Notes under the pieces: generated by a model
Told to the model about the DNA's origin: nothing
The model's database searches: none
What the model saw: only the letters and a program-made list of their open reading frames with translations
Assembly (NCBI GenBank): GCA_003558575.1
Contig: PWPY01000187.1
Location: forward strand, 1-7,097
DNA length: 7,097 nt
From: Desulfonatronovibrio sp.
GTDB taxonomy: Bacteria > Desulfobacterota > Desulfovibrionia > Desulfovibrionales > Desulfonatronovibrionaceae
Direction: 5' to 3'
Shown: positions 1-7,097 of the stretch, one piece after another
Numbering within the stretch: position 1 is the stretch's first letter
Layout: every line of letters starts with the position of its first letter
Made by a program: the position numbers and the translations under genes

Positions 1-2970
1 CAGGAAATCAAGGAACTGATTCAAAACCTGCGGGTTCATCAAATTGAACTGGAAATGCAGAACGAAGAACTGCGCCTTTCCCAACATGAACTGGAAACTG
101 TCAAGGCCAGATATTTTGATCTTTATGACCGGGCTCCTGTGGGATACTGCACGCTGGACAGCAAAGGCCTCGTTGTTGACGCCAATCTGGCCTTAGCTGA
201 TCTCTTGGAAGAACCGCGACTCAAGCTTCTGAAAAAACCCTGGGCATCCTTTGTTCTTGATAATGATCATGGAATAAATTTCAAAAAAATAAGAGACCTA
301 TACAAATCTGGTCAATCTCAGGAATTTGACCTTCGCCTTAAAAAATCATCCAGGGATGAGGTCTGGGTCCGGATAATAGCCACTCTTGGGGAAGATCAGG
401 ATGATCAGCCGCATTTAAGGATGGCTGTTATTAATATCACTGAACAGGCAAAGGCCAGAAAGGAAATAAAGCGTTTTAAGCTGGCCATGGACAGCAGTAC
501 AGACAGCTTTTTTATTATTGATCGAAACAGCATGCGCTTTGTTGATGCCAATCAGGAAGCCTGGAAATCTCTGGGGTACTCTAAGGAGAAGCTGCTGACC
601 ATGGGACCCTATCAGATAAACCCCCACATGGGGCGCACAGATCTCATCAAAACCTTTGATCGCATTTCCAGAGATCAAACCCAGGAAACAATTGAAACAA
701 TCTACACGAAGTCTGACGGCCAAGAGTTTCCTGTAGAGATACGTTTGCGCAGCTTTGAACAGGACGGTAAAAAACTTATCATTGCTGTGGCCAGAGATAT
801 TTCAGAACGTAAGGCTGCTGATGAGAGTATTATGCGTGAAGCTGCGATCAACAGTTCCCTGGCCGCTATTGCTAAGGAACTGACCCAGCCTGATAAAACC
901 ATGCCCGAAATTGCAGATGCAGTGCAGAAACATGCCCAGACCTTGACCAGAAGCAATTTTGGTTTTGTTTCATCCATTGATCCAAAGACAAAAGATAATG
1001 TCATCCATACCTTTTCAGCCATGATGGATAAGGACAAATGCCAGGTCAATGATAAGAATGTCTGTTTTTCGCCTTCTGAAGGTCGATATCCCGGTCTCTG
1101 GGGATATTGTCTTAATACCCTGGAACCATTTTTTACTAACAATCCCCGCATTCATCCAGCATCCAAGGGAATCCCCGAAGGCCATGTCCCCATTGAGAGG
1201 TTTCTTTCAGTACCCGCTGTCTATGAAGGTCAACTTTACGGGCAAATTTCCGTGGCCAACGCTGATCGTGATTATACAAATGAAGATCTCAAAGCCTTGG
1301 GGGCAATGGCCCACCTTTTTGCAATGTACGTGGCCCGCTGGAAAGGCGAACAGGAGCTGAGCAGGGCTTTGCAGCAGGCCGAGCAGGCAAACCGGGCCAA
1401 ATCAGCATTCCTGGCCAACATGAGTCACGAGATTCGAACGCCCATGAATGGTATCATCGGCATGACCAATCTGCTGATGAACACCACTCTGACCCCTGAA
1501 CAGAAAGAATTTGCTGCAACCATCAGTTCCAGCGGACGCACCCTGCTCAGCCTGATCAATGATATCCTTGATATTTCCAGAATAGAAGCCGGCAAACTTG
1601 AACTGGACAAGAAAAATTTTGACCTTCAAGGCATCATTGAGGATACTATTAGAATACTGCAGATCCAGGCCACTGACAAAGGACTGAAAATTTCCTGGGA
1701 TATTGATTCCGGTGTAAGCAAGTGCATTCGCGGAGACTGGATCCGTCTACAACAGGTAATGATCAACCTCATGGGCAACTCCATCAAATTCACAGAAGAA
1801 GGGGAAGTCCGCCTGCATGTGCAGCATGAAGAAAAAGAACATGAACAGGATACTGACCTTATTTTCCTGCGCTTTACAATAAAGGATACAGGCATTGGAT
1901 TGCCTAAAGACAAAATAAAAGAGCTGTTCCGACCCTTTTACCAGTTAGATTCATCAATTACCCGAAAGTACGGCGGGACAGGACTGGGACTTGTTATATG
2001 CAAAAGGCTGGTCCGGGTGATGGGGGGCGATATTGGTGTGGATAGCGTAGAAGGAATAGGGTCAAACTTCTGGTTTACTGCGGTCTTTGAAAAGTGCAAC
2101 CAGGAAGAACTTGTAGGGCCAGGTTTCAAAAATGATTTGGACGCATTGACAAACCACGTATCCAAAACAGACATTTCTGACAAATCCATATTGCTTGTTG
2201 AAGATAATGCCACCAACCAGATGGTGGCCCGGACAGTTTTGAAAAAGCTTGGCTACCAAAATATTGATTCAGCATATAATGGACTTAAGGCATTGGATAT
2301 GCTTGGCAGCAAGAATTATCATCTGGTGCTCATGGATTGCCAGATGCCTGAACTTGACGGCTTTGAAACCACCAGGCGCATCAGGAAAAATGAACTGAAC
2401 TCCAAAAAACCACATCTGCCCATCATTGCCATGACTGCCTTGGCCATGAAGGGAGACCGTGAAAAATGTATTGAAGCAGGAATGGATGACTACTTAGTCA
2501 AACCGATTCAACCAGGAATTTTGTCGGAAAAACTTTCAAAGTGGTTAAAAAATAAACAGCATGATCACAATTTCAGTCCAACCCATGCTTCTCACGAAAC
2601 AGAATCAGGACCTGCTAATGAGGAAGAGAACATATTCAATGAAAATGATCTGATAACCAGGCTTGGAAATGATCAGGAACTGATCCGGGAAATACTTTCT
2701 CAGTTTATTGATGAAATCCCTGACAGGATGGACCGCTTTAAAGAAGCACTTGAAACTGAAGATTCAGACCAGTTCAAAATAATGGCTCATACCATCAAGG
2801 GACTATCAGCCAACATTTCCGCACCAGTCCTCAGGAATGTGGCAGCCCAGATAGAAAGCCTGAGCATGAAGGATGATCTGCAAGCAATAAAAGACTTGAT
2901 ACCCAAACTTGAACAACAACATCAGTCTTTGGTAGAATACTTAAAAAAGTACCTGGAGAAAGATAAATAA
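1..2970 (+). CDS. Hybrid sensor histidine kinase, PAS-PAS-GAF-HisKA-HATPase-REC-HPt (5' end outside window)
   Basis: Soluble-looking hybrid sensor kinase for a multistep phosphorelay. The frame is open from base 1 and reads through a motif (HQIELEMQNEELR) typical of the N-terminus of such kinases, so the ATG at 55 is internal. Aligning with the paralogous start at 6417 suggests the true start is about 32 codons upstream. Domains, counting codon 1 at base 1: PAS about 34-155 (RAPVGYCTLD), PAS about 159-274, GAF about 282-445, HisKA about 466-537 with phospho-acceptor His476 (SHEIRTPMNG, codon 1426-1428), HATPase about 579-697 with N box (NLMGNSIKF), DTGIGL and GGTGLGL, REC about 729-853 with phospho-Asp779 (LMDCQMP, codon 2335-2337) and the VKP lysine, and HPt about 877-985 with His930 (AHTIKGLSANI, codon 2788-2790). 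All key residues are intact. No transmembrane segment is visible. There is no output domain, so phosphate probably goes to a separate regulator. The input signal cannot be read from the sequence. Confidence 0.95.
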   Translation, partial: QEIKELIQNLRVHQIELEMQNEELRLSQHELETVKARYFDLYDRAPVGYCTLDSKGLVVDANLALADLLEEPRLKLLKKPWASFVLDNDHGINFKKIRDLYKSGQSQEFDLRLKKSSRDEVWVRIIATLGEDQDDQPHLRMAVINITEQAKARKEIKRFKLAMDSSTDSFFIIDRNSMRFVDANQEAWKSLGYSKEKLLTMGPYQINPHMGRTDLIKTFDRISRDQTQETIETIYTKSDGQEFPVEIRLRSFEQDGKKLIIAVARDISERKAADESIMREAAINSSLAAIAKELTQPDKTMPEIADAVQKHAQTLTRSNFGFVSSIDPKTKDNVIHTFSAMMDKDKCQVNDKNVCFSPSEGRYPGLWGYCLNTLEPFFTNNPRIHPASKGIPEGHVPIERFLSVPAVYEGQLYGQISVANADRDYTNEDLKALGAMAHLFAMYVARWKGEQELSRALQQAEQANRAKSAFLANMSHEIRTPMNGIIGMTNLLMNTTLTPEQKEFAATISSSGRTLLSLINDILDISRIEAGKLELDKKNFDLQGIIEDTIRILQIQATDKGLKISWDIDSGVSKCIRGDWIRLQQVMINLMGNSIKFTEEGEVRLHVQHEEKEHEQDTDLIFLRFTIKDTGIGLPKDKIKELFRPFYQLDSSITRKYGGTGLGLVICKRLVRVMGGDIGVDSVEGIGSNFWFTAVFEKCNQEELVGPGFKNDLDALTNHVSKTDISDKSILLVEDNATNQMVARTVLKKLGYQNIDSAYNGLKALDMLGSKNYHLVLMDCQMPELDGFETTRRIRKNELNSKKPHLPIIAMTALAMKGDREKCIEAGMDDYLVKPIQPGILSEKLSKWLKNKQHDHNFSPTHASHETESGPANEEENIFNENDLITRLGNDQELIREILSQFIDEIPDRMDRFKEALETEDSDQFKIMAHTIKGLSANISAPVLRNVAAQIESLSMKDDLQAIKDLIPKLEQQHQSLVEYLKKYLEKDK

Positions 2971-3041
2971 CCACCTTGTCTCGGGTAAAGAAATGCACCG
3001 ATTAGAAAGCCAAATGACTACGGAACAAGGAGAATACAATC
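2971..3041 (+). other. Short intergenic gap, kinase to CheB-CheR gene
   Basis: This 71-bp spacer carries the ribosome binding site of the downstream gene. I see no GC-rich hairpin followed by a T run that would end transcription, and no convincing -35/-10 pair. This fits co-transcription of the two genes, although a weak internal promoter cannot be excluded by eye. Confidence 0.5.
3027..3033 (+). promoter_or_regulatory. Ribosome binding site of the cheB-cheR fusion gene
   Basis: AAGGAGA is a near-perfect Shine-Dalgarno sequence. Its GGAG core ends 9 bases before the ATG at 3042. It supports that ATG as the start; the nearby ATG at 3014 is in a different frame. Confidence 0.8.
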
Positions 3042-6000
3042 ATGCCCTCTAAATCATCGAACCTTCCCAAGGATACTGCTGGTAAAAAGCATGATGCATC
3101 ACCGCAGCTCCCTTCATTATGTGTAGCCATAGGGGCTTCAGCCGGAGGACTGGAGGCTATTGAGTCTTTTTTCTCGGGCATGCCTTCAGACAGCGGATTG
3201 GCTTTTATTGTGATCCAGCATTTATCTCCTGACTATAAAAGTCTGATGAAAGAAATTCTGTCCAAAAAAACCAGCATGAATGTCAATCGAGCTGAAGATG
3301 GGATGAAGGTTTTGCCCAATAATATATATTTGATCCCACCTAAAAAAAACATGACCATTTTTCATGGCAAGTTGCTGTTAAGTGATCAGGACCCCCTTAA
3401 AGGCGTCCTTAAGCTGCCCATTGACATCTTCCTGCGATCCCTTGCCGATGATCAGGGAGAAAAGGCTGTGGCCGTGATCCTCTCTGGATCAGGCAGCGAT
3501 GGCATGCGGGGAGTCCGGGCCATTAAGGAATCAGGGGGAATGACCATGGTTCAAAACGAAAAATCCGCAAAATTTGACAGCATGCCCAGGGCGGCAATTT
3601 CTACTGGGCTGGTGGATTTCATCCTTTCCCCTGAAGAAATGTCTGAGCGGCTTATATCCTATGCCAGACATCCTTATGTGCTCAAGACAAAAACCACTGA
3701 AAAAGTAGTCAGCAATGAAGATGCTTTGACCAGAATTTTTTCCCTGTTGCGAGAAAGATTCAAAGTAGATTTTACCTATTACAAACCAACTACTATGAAC
3801 AGACGCATTGAAAGGCGTATGTCTGTTAATCGAATTGATGAAATACGTGATTATGTTGCCTACATGCAAAACTATCCGGCAGAGGTTTCAACTCTGTTCA
3901 AAGAACTTTTAATCGGGGTCACCCGTTTTTTTCGAGACAGAGATGCATTTGACGCACTTAGGCATGAATATCTGCCGGAAGTCTTGAACAGGTCCATAAA
4001 CCGCGAGATGCGCTTTTGGGTAACGGGTTGCTCCACAGGCGAAGAGGCTTACACTCTGGCCATTATAGCGAGAGAGCATATGATAGAAACCGGCAATATG
4101 CGCGACCTCAAGATCTTTGCCACAGACATTGACCGTGAAGCTGTTCAGTACGCTGCCACCGGGCTATATCCTGAAAGCATTATAGCGGACATACCACAAG
4201 ATCTCTTGAATAAATATTTTTACAAAAAAGAAGACAACTATCAGATCACCAGAAACATCAGGGAAATGGTTGTCTTTGCTCAACACAATTTGATTAAAGA
4301 TCCTCCTTTTACAAATATCGAATTTATCTCATGCAGAAATCTGCTCATTTATCTGCAGCCGGTACTACAGAAAAAAGTACTGGAATTTTTCAACTTTTCC
4401 CTCAACCCTGATGGTATCCTTTTCCTGGGAACCAGTGAAACCACTGGAGACATGGAAGATTACTTCCAGACTTTGCATCATAAATTCAAGGTTTACCGGA
4501 GTAAAGGAAGAGTCAAAAAAGGATTAAACAGGACTGAAAACCAACAACCTACTGACACTAGATATCGAGACATGTCTTTGCGTTACAGCCGGGCACAAAG
4601 AGATCTTCGAGCAGGAGATACTCCCTTTCTGGAACGTTTATTAGAAACTTTGAGCGAAGAGTTCATTTCACTTGTTGTGGTAGTCAACGAACACATGGAA
4701 GTGCTGCATGTCATAGGGGATACTGATGGCTATCTTAAATTGCCATCAGGAAAGCTGAGCATGGATATTTCTCGAATGGCGGTCAAAGAGTTAACCATTC
4801 CCCTGTCTACCGGCATCCAGAAGGTACTTCGCCAGAAAGAGCCTGTGAGATTTTCCAATATCAGGGTGCACAGCAAAAATGGTGACAGGTTTATTGATTT
4901 GCGCATAAAACCCCTGAAGAGTAAAAAAGGGCAGGAAGAACTATTGGTCCTGTTTATGGGAGAAGTTGAAGTCAAGAAACCCTCTGGTCCGGAAAAGGCT
5001 GAACAGACTTATGATGTTTCTCAAGAAGCTGAACAAAGAATAAATGATTTAGAGCAGGAGCTTATGTTTACCCGGGAAAATCTCCAGGCCACAGTAGAAG
5101 AGCTGGAAACATCCAATGAGGAACTCCAGGCCACCAACGAAGAACTCATGTCCAGCAATGAAGAGCTCCAATCTACCAATGAAGAATTGCAATCAACAAA
5201 TGAAGAACTTTATTCAGTAAATGCTGAGTACCAATCCAAAATAATGGAACTCAGTGAGCTGCACGGCGACGTGGACAACCTGCTGTCTGCCAGTCAGATG
5301 GGCAATCTTCTGCTTGATGAAAACATGGAAATCCGACGCTTTTCTCCGAAAATCACAGAAATTTTCAAGCTTTTAGATACTGATGTAGGCCGTCCACTGA
5401 TCCACATTAGCCATCATATCTTGGATCTGGATCCAGTGGAAAAAATTAAAGAAGTTCAAAATAGCGATACCCCGTCTGAGCATGAAGTCCGGACTAAAGA
5501 CGGAAAATGGTATCTCATGCGCATAGTCCCTTACGTTGTAGGTCCTGAAGTGTTTTCTGGAACACTAATCTCATTCGTGGATATTACCAGAATAAGGGAA
5601 ACTGAAGAATCCTTGAGGGTAAGCGAAGAAAAGCATCGCCAACTCTTTGAAACCATGGCTCAAGGAGTAATATATCAGGCATCTGACGGCAGAATCATTT
5701 CAGCCAACCCGGCTGCTGAAAAAATCCTGGGGCTGTCTTTAGACCAGATGCGCGGCAAAACATCCATGGATCCACGCTGGAAAATGATAAAAGAGGATGA
5801 AACAGAGGTCCCGGGAAATGATCATCCAGCCATGATTGCACTTAAAACCGGCAAAAATATAGGTCCGGTCACACGGGGGGTATTTCATCCGGATAAAAAC
5901 ACTCACATCTGGCTGTCCATAACTGCAATTCCTCTTTTCCGACCAGGGGACGACCTGCCCTATCAGGCCTATGCCACTTTTGAAAACATTACAGAACAGA

Positions 6001-6398
6001 AACTGGCCCAGGAAGAGGTCAGACTTGCTCACCAAAGACTTTTAACTGTTTTGGACAGCATTGATGCTCTTATTTATGTCGCGGATATGGAAACACATGA
6101 GATACTCTTCATGAACAAACATGGTCAGGAAATTTTTGGAAATGTTTCCGGTAAAAAATGCTGGCAAGTGCTTCAATCCGGACAGGACGGTCCATGCAGC
6201 TTCTGCACCAATGAAAAACTATTGGATGCACAAGGAAATTCTACAGGGATATACACTTGGGAGTTTTTTAGCGAAAAGACCAATAAACATTACCAATGCT
6301 TTGACAGGGCTATCCAATGGGTGGATGGCCGTATGGTAAGACTTGAAAGCGCCTTTGATATTACCCCCAAAAAACAATCTGACAATACTCAGAACTAA
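3042..6398 (+). CDS. CheB-CheR fusion: protein-glutamate methylesterase/methyltransferase with coiled coil and PAS domains
   Basis: Bifunctional chemotaxis-type adaptation enzyme: CheB hydrolyses glutamate methyl esters and CheR makes them from SAM. After a Lys-rich leader (1-25) comes a CheB catalytic domain (about 26-210) with the triad Ser33 (IGASAGG), His60 (VIQHLSP) and Asp153 (SGSGSDGMRG). CheR follows (about 227-490), with the RRIERRM segment, SAM motif TGCSTGEEAYTLAI (from Thr328), FATDID and CRNLLIYL. A PAS-like domain (about 529-643) leads to a coiled coil (about 660-750) with Asn-registered heptads. Three more PAS domains follow (about 749-850, 860-985, 999-1110), the last with Cys1040, Cys1052, Cys1055 and Cys1086. 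The start has a strong ribosome binding site, and the gene ends in two in-frame TAA codons. The CheB receiver domain is absent, so CheB is not controlled by phosphorylation in cis; no kinase domain follows the PAS repeats, although some relatives have one. No membrane segment is seen, so it is probably cytoplasmic. Its methylation target is not evident, as no chemoreceptor, CheA or CheW is nearby. Confidence 0.95.
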   Translation: MPSKSSNLPKDTAGKKHDASPQLPSLCVAIGASAGGLEAIESFFSGMPSDSGLAFIVIQHLSPDYKSLMKEILSKKTSMNVNRAEDGMKVLPNNIYLIPPKKNMTIFHGKLLLSDQDPLKGVLKLPIDIFLRSLADDQGEKAVAVILSGSGSDGMRGVRAIKESGGMTMVQNEKSAKFDSMPRAAISTGLVDFILSPEEMSERLISYARHPYVLKTKTTEKVVSNEDALTRIFSLLRERFKVDFTYYKPTTMNRRIERRMSVNRIDEIRDYVAYMQNYPAEVSTLFKELLIGVTRFFRDRDAFDALRHEYLPEVLNRSINREMRFWVTGCSTGEEAYTLAIIAREHMIETGNMRDLKIFATDIDREAVQYAATGLYPESIIADIPQDLLNKYFYKKEDNYQITRNIREMVVFAQHNLIKDPPFTNIEFISCRNLLIYLQPVLQKKVLEFFNFSLNPDGILFLGTSETTGDMEDYFQTLHHKFKVYRSKGRVKKGLNRTENQQPTDTRYRDMSLRYSRAQRDLRAGDTPFLERLLETLSEEFISLVVVVNEHMEVLHVIGDTDGYLKLPSGKLSMDISRMAVKELTIPLSTGIQKVLRQKEPVRFSNIRVHSKNGDRFIDLRIKPLKSKKGQEELLVLFMGEVEVKKPSGPEKAEQTYDVSQEAEQRINDLEQELMFTRENLQATVEELETSNEELQATNEELMSSNEELQSTNEELQSTNEELYSVNAEYQSKIMELSELHGDVDNLLSASQMGNLLLDENMEIRRFSPKITEIFKLLDTDVGRPLIHISHHILDLDPVEKIKEVQNSDTPSEHEVRTKDGKWYLMRIVPYVVGPEVFSGTLISFVDITRIRETEESLRVSEEKHRQLFETMAQGVIYQASDGRIISANPAAEKILGLSLDQMRGKTSMDPRWKMIKEDETEVPGNDHPAMIALKTGKNIGPVTRGVFHPDKNTHIWLSITAIPLFRPGDDLPYQAYATFENITEQKLAQEEVRLAHQRLLTVLDSIDALIYVADMETHEILFMNKHGQEIFGNVSGKKCWQVLQSGQDGPCSFCTNEKLLDAQGNSTGIYTWEFFSEKTNKHYQCFDRAIQWVDGRMVRLESAFDITPKKQSDNTQN
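5106..5231 (+). repeat. Six 21-bp/7-residue coiled-coil units inside the CheB-CheR gene
   Basis: Residues 689-730 form six consecutive heptads of the form x-x-[STV]-N-E-E-L. Asparagines fall at exact seven-residue spacing: 692, 699, 706, 713, 720 and 727. The last unit is degenerate (NAEY). The DNA copies differ by synonymous changes: the NEEL codons vary among AAT/AAC, GAA/GAG and CTC/TTG/CTT. The repeat is therefore old and kept at protein level, not a fresh tandem duplication. Such TNEELQ heptads are a known hallmark of CheB-CheR-PAS fusions and probably form a parallel coiled coil linking enzyme and sensor parts. Confidence 0.9.
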
Positions 6399-6406
6399 TA
6401 AAAACC

Positions 6407-6411
6407 GGAAG
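6407..6411 (+). promoter_or_regulatory. Weak ribosome binding site of the third gene
   Basis: GGAAG lies 5 bases before the ATG at 6417, in the 18-bp gap after the CheB-CheR stop. It is a modest Shine-Dalgarno match. With so little space between the genes, translational coupling and co-transcription are likely. Confidence 0.55.
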
Positions 6412-6416
6412 TTAAC

Positions 6417-7097
6417 ATGAGTAAGAATTTTGAAGACAAAAAAAGAGTTTTGCGCGAGAAAGCTAAAAAAAAGATTTCAAAGACAGATCTGAACATTGAT
6501 GATCTTTCAAAGGATCAGCTTAAAGCTTTAATCGAAGATTATCAGCTTTACCAGATTGAGTTAGAAATTCAAAATGAAGAACTGCGTGATGCCCAGAACA
6601 AACTGCAGCAGGCCAGGGACCGTTTCGCTAAACTCTACAACGAAGCACCAGTAGGTTATCTGACTGTTGATCAAAACGGCATTATCATTCTGACCAACCA
6701 GACCTTTGCCGACATGATCGGAAAAAACCCAGACCAGATATCAGGAAAAGCCATGGTTGACCTGATTATTGCTGAAGACAGACCTTTATTTCATGGACGC
6801 TTCAGGGCCTTTTTCAAAAATCCATACCATAAGCAGTTGGACTTCAGGCTGAATTGCAAACAGGGCTCACTTTGGGTCAGGTGTACAGGCAAGGTAGAGG
6901 ATGATGTCCAGCATCACTCCTTTGAAGGCCAAAACTGCCTGTTAATGGCTGTAAATGACGTTTCTCAACAGATTCTTGCTGAAAAAAAACTCCAGGAAAG
7001 TGAAGCAATGTTTAAAACATTGTTTATGGAGTCTCCCCTTGCCATATTCATACACGATCGGGACAGCGGAGAAATAATTGATGCCAATCCTGCTGTA
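6417..7097 (+). CDS. PAS-domain sensor protein, probable histidine kinase (3' end outside window)
   Basis: Open from ATG 6417 to the window end (227 codons, no stop). The start follows GGAAG and sits 18 bp after the CheB-CheR stop, so the gene is probably in the same operon. Residues 1-35 are a basic, lysine-rich leader (MSKNFEDKKRVLREKAKKK). Residues 35-65 are a helical motif, YQIELEIQNEELR, matching gene 1 almost residue for residue. A first PAS domain spans about 66-190 (NEAPVGYLTVD to LMAVNDVSQQ). A second PAS begins near 200 (FMESPLAIFIHDRDSGEIIDANPAV) and is cut by the edge. The first PAS aligns along its length with the first PAS of gene 1, showing that the two proteins are paralogs. 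The visible part has no transmembrane segment or output domain. By analogy with gene 1 it is probably a histidine kinase, but a diguanylate cyclase or other PAS-linked output is possible because the C-terminus is missing. Confidence 0.85.
   Translation, partial: MSKNFEDKKRVLREKAKKKISKTDLNIDDLSKDQLKALIEDYQLYQIELEIQNEELRDAQNKLQQARDRFAKLYNEAPVGYLTVDQNGIIILTNQTFADMIGKNPDQISGKAMVDLIIAEDRPLFHGRFRAFFKNPYHKQLDFRLNCKQGSLWVRCTGKVEDDVQHHSFEGQNCLLMAVNDVSQQILAEKKLQESEAMFKTLFMESPLAIFIHDRDSGEIIDANPAV

Noticed and set aside
55..57. ATG at 55 as the start codon of the hybrid kinase
   Set aside because: The frame is open back to base 1 and codes a conserved helix (VHQIELEMQNEELR) that this ATG would cut in half. 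No Shine-Dalgarno sequence precedes it, and the paralog at 6417 has about 50 residues before the equivalent point.
702..1151. Minus-strand open frame of 149 codons
   Set aside because: It lies opposite the PAS2/GAF part of the kinase, has no recognisable domain, and looks like a shadow of the coding strand. The same holds for the other minus-strand frames opposite the kinase and the CheB-CheR gene.
1049..1360. Plus-strand open frame of 103 codons inside the GAF domain
   Set aside because: Overlaps a well-conserved domain in another frame, with no ribosome binding site or protein features of its own.
2976..3004. Possible promoter, TTGTCT and a weak downstream hexamer
   Set aside because: The -10 candidate near 2999-3004 is a poor match to TATAAT. 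The spacing alone is not convincing, and the gene is well explained by read-through from the kinase.
2971..3041. Intrinsic terminator between the kinase and the fusion gene
   Set aside because: No stable inverted repeat followed by a T run is visible in the spacer.
5106..5231. Recent tandem DNA duplication or CRISPR-like repeat
   Set aside because: The 21-bp units are in frame, contiguous without spacers and differ at synonymous positions. They are a coding heptad repeat.
6121..6339. Plus-strand open frame of 72 codons inside the last PAS domain
   Set aside because: Out-of-frame shadow of the Cys-rich PAS domain. Its own cysteines come from the same codons read in another frame.

Overview
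The window looks like part of a sensory-signalling operon from a Gram-negative bacterium, most likely a deltaproteobacterium (Desulfobacterota, possibly a sulfate-reducing Desulfovibrionales-type organism). This rests on the style of the PAS/GAF hybrid kinases, the Cys-rich C-terminal PAS domain, the CheB-CheR-PAS protein and the moderate base composition. No marker gene is present, so the assignment is weak.

Layout: there are three genes, all on the + strand and closely spaced. (1) Positions 1-2970 hold a hybrid histidine kinase (PAS-PAS-GAF-HisKA-HATPase-REC-HPt). Its start lies upstream of the window; the first internal ATG, at 55, is not the true start. (2) After a 71-bp gap with a good Shine-Dalgarno sequence comes a complete 1118-residue CheB-CheR fusion (3042-6398). 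It has an intact methylesterase triad, an intact SAM-binding methyltransferase motif, a long asparagine-registered heptad coiled coil and four PAS-like domains, but no receiver and no kinase domain. (3) Only 18 bp later a second PAS sensor protein starts at 6417 and runs off the window end. Its N-terminus is clearly paralogous to that of gene 1.

How the genes may work together: gene 1 carries the His-Asp-His sites of a phosphorelay but no DNA-binding or enzymatic output, so it probably passes phosphate to a separate response regulator. The CheB-CheR protein has both opposing activities of chemotaxis-type adaptation (glutamate methylation and demethylation), yet the window has no chemoreceptor, CheA or CheW. 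Its placement between two related soluble PAS sensors makes those sensors, or a partner encoded elsewhere, candidate targets. That is inference. No mobile element, RNA gene, CRISPR array, strong promoter or terminator was recognised.
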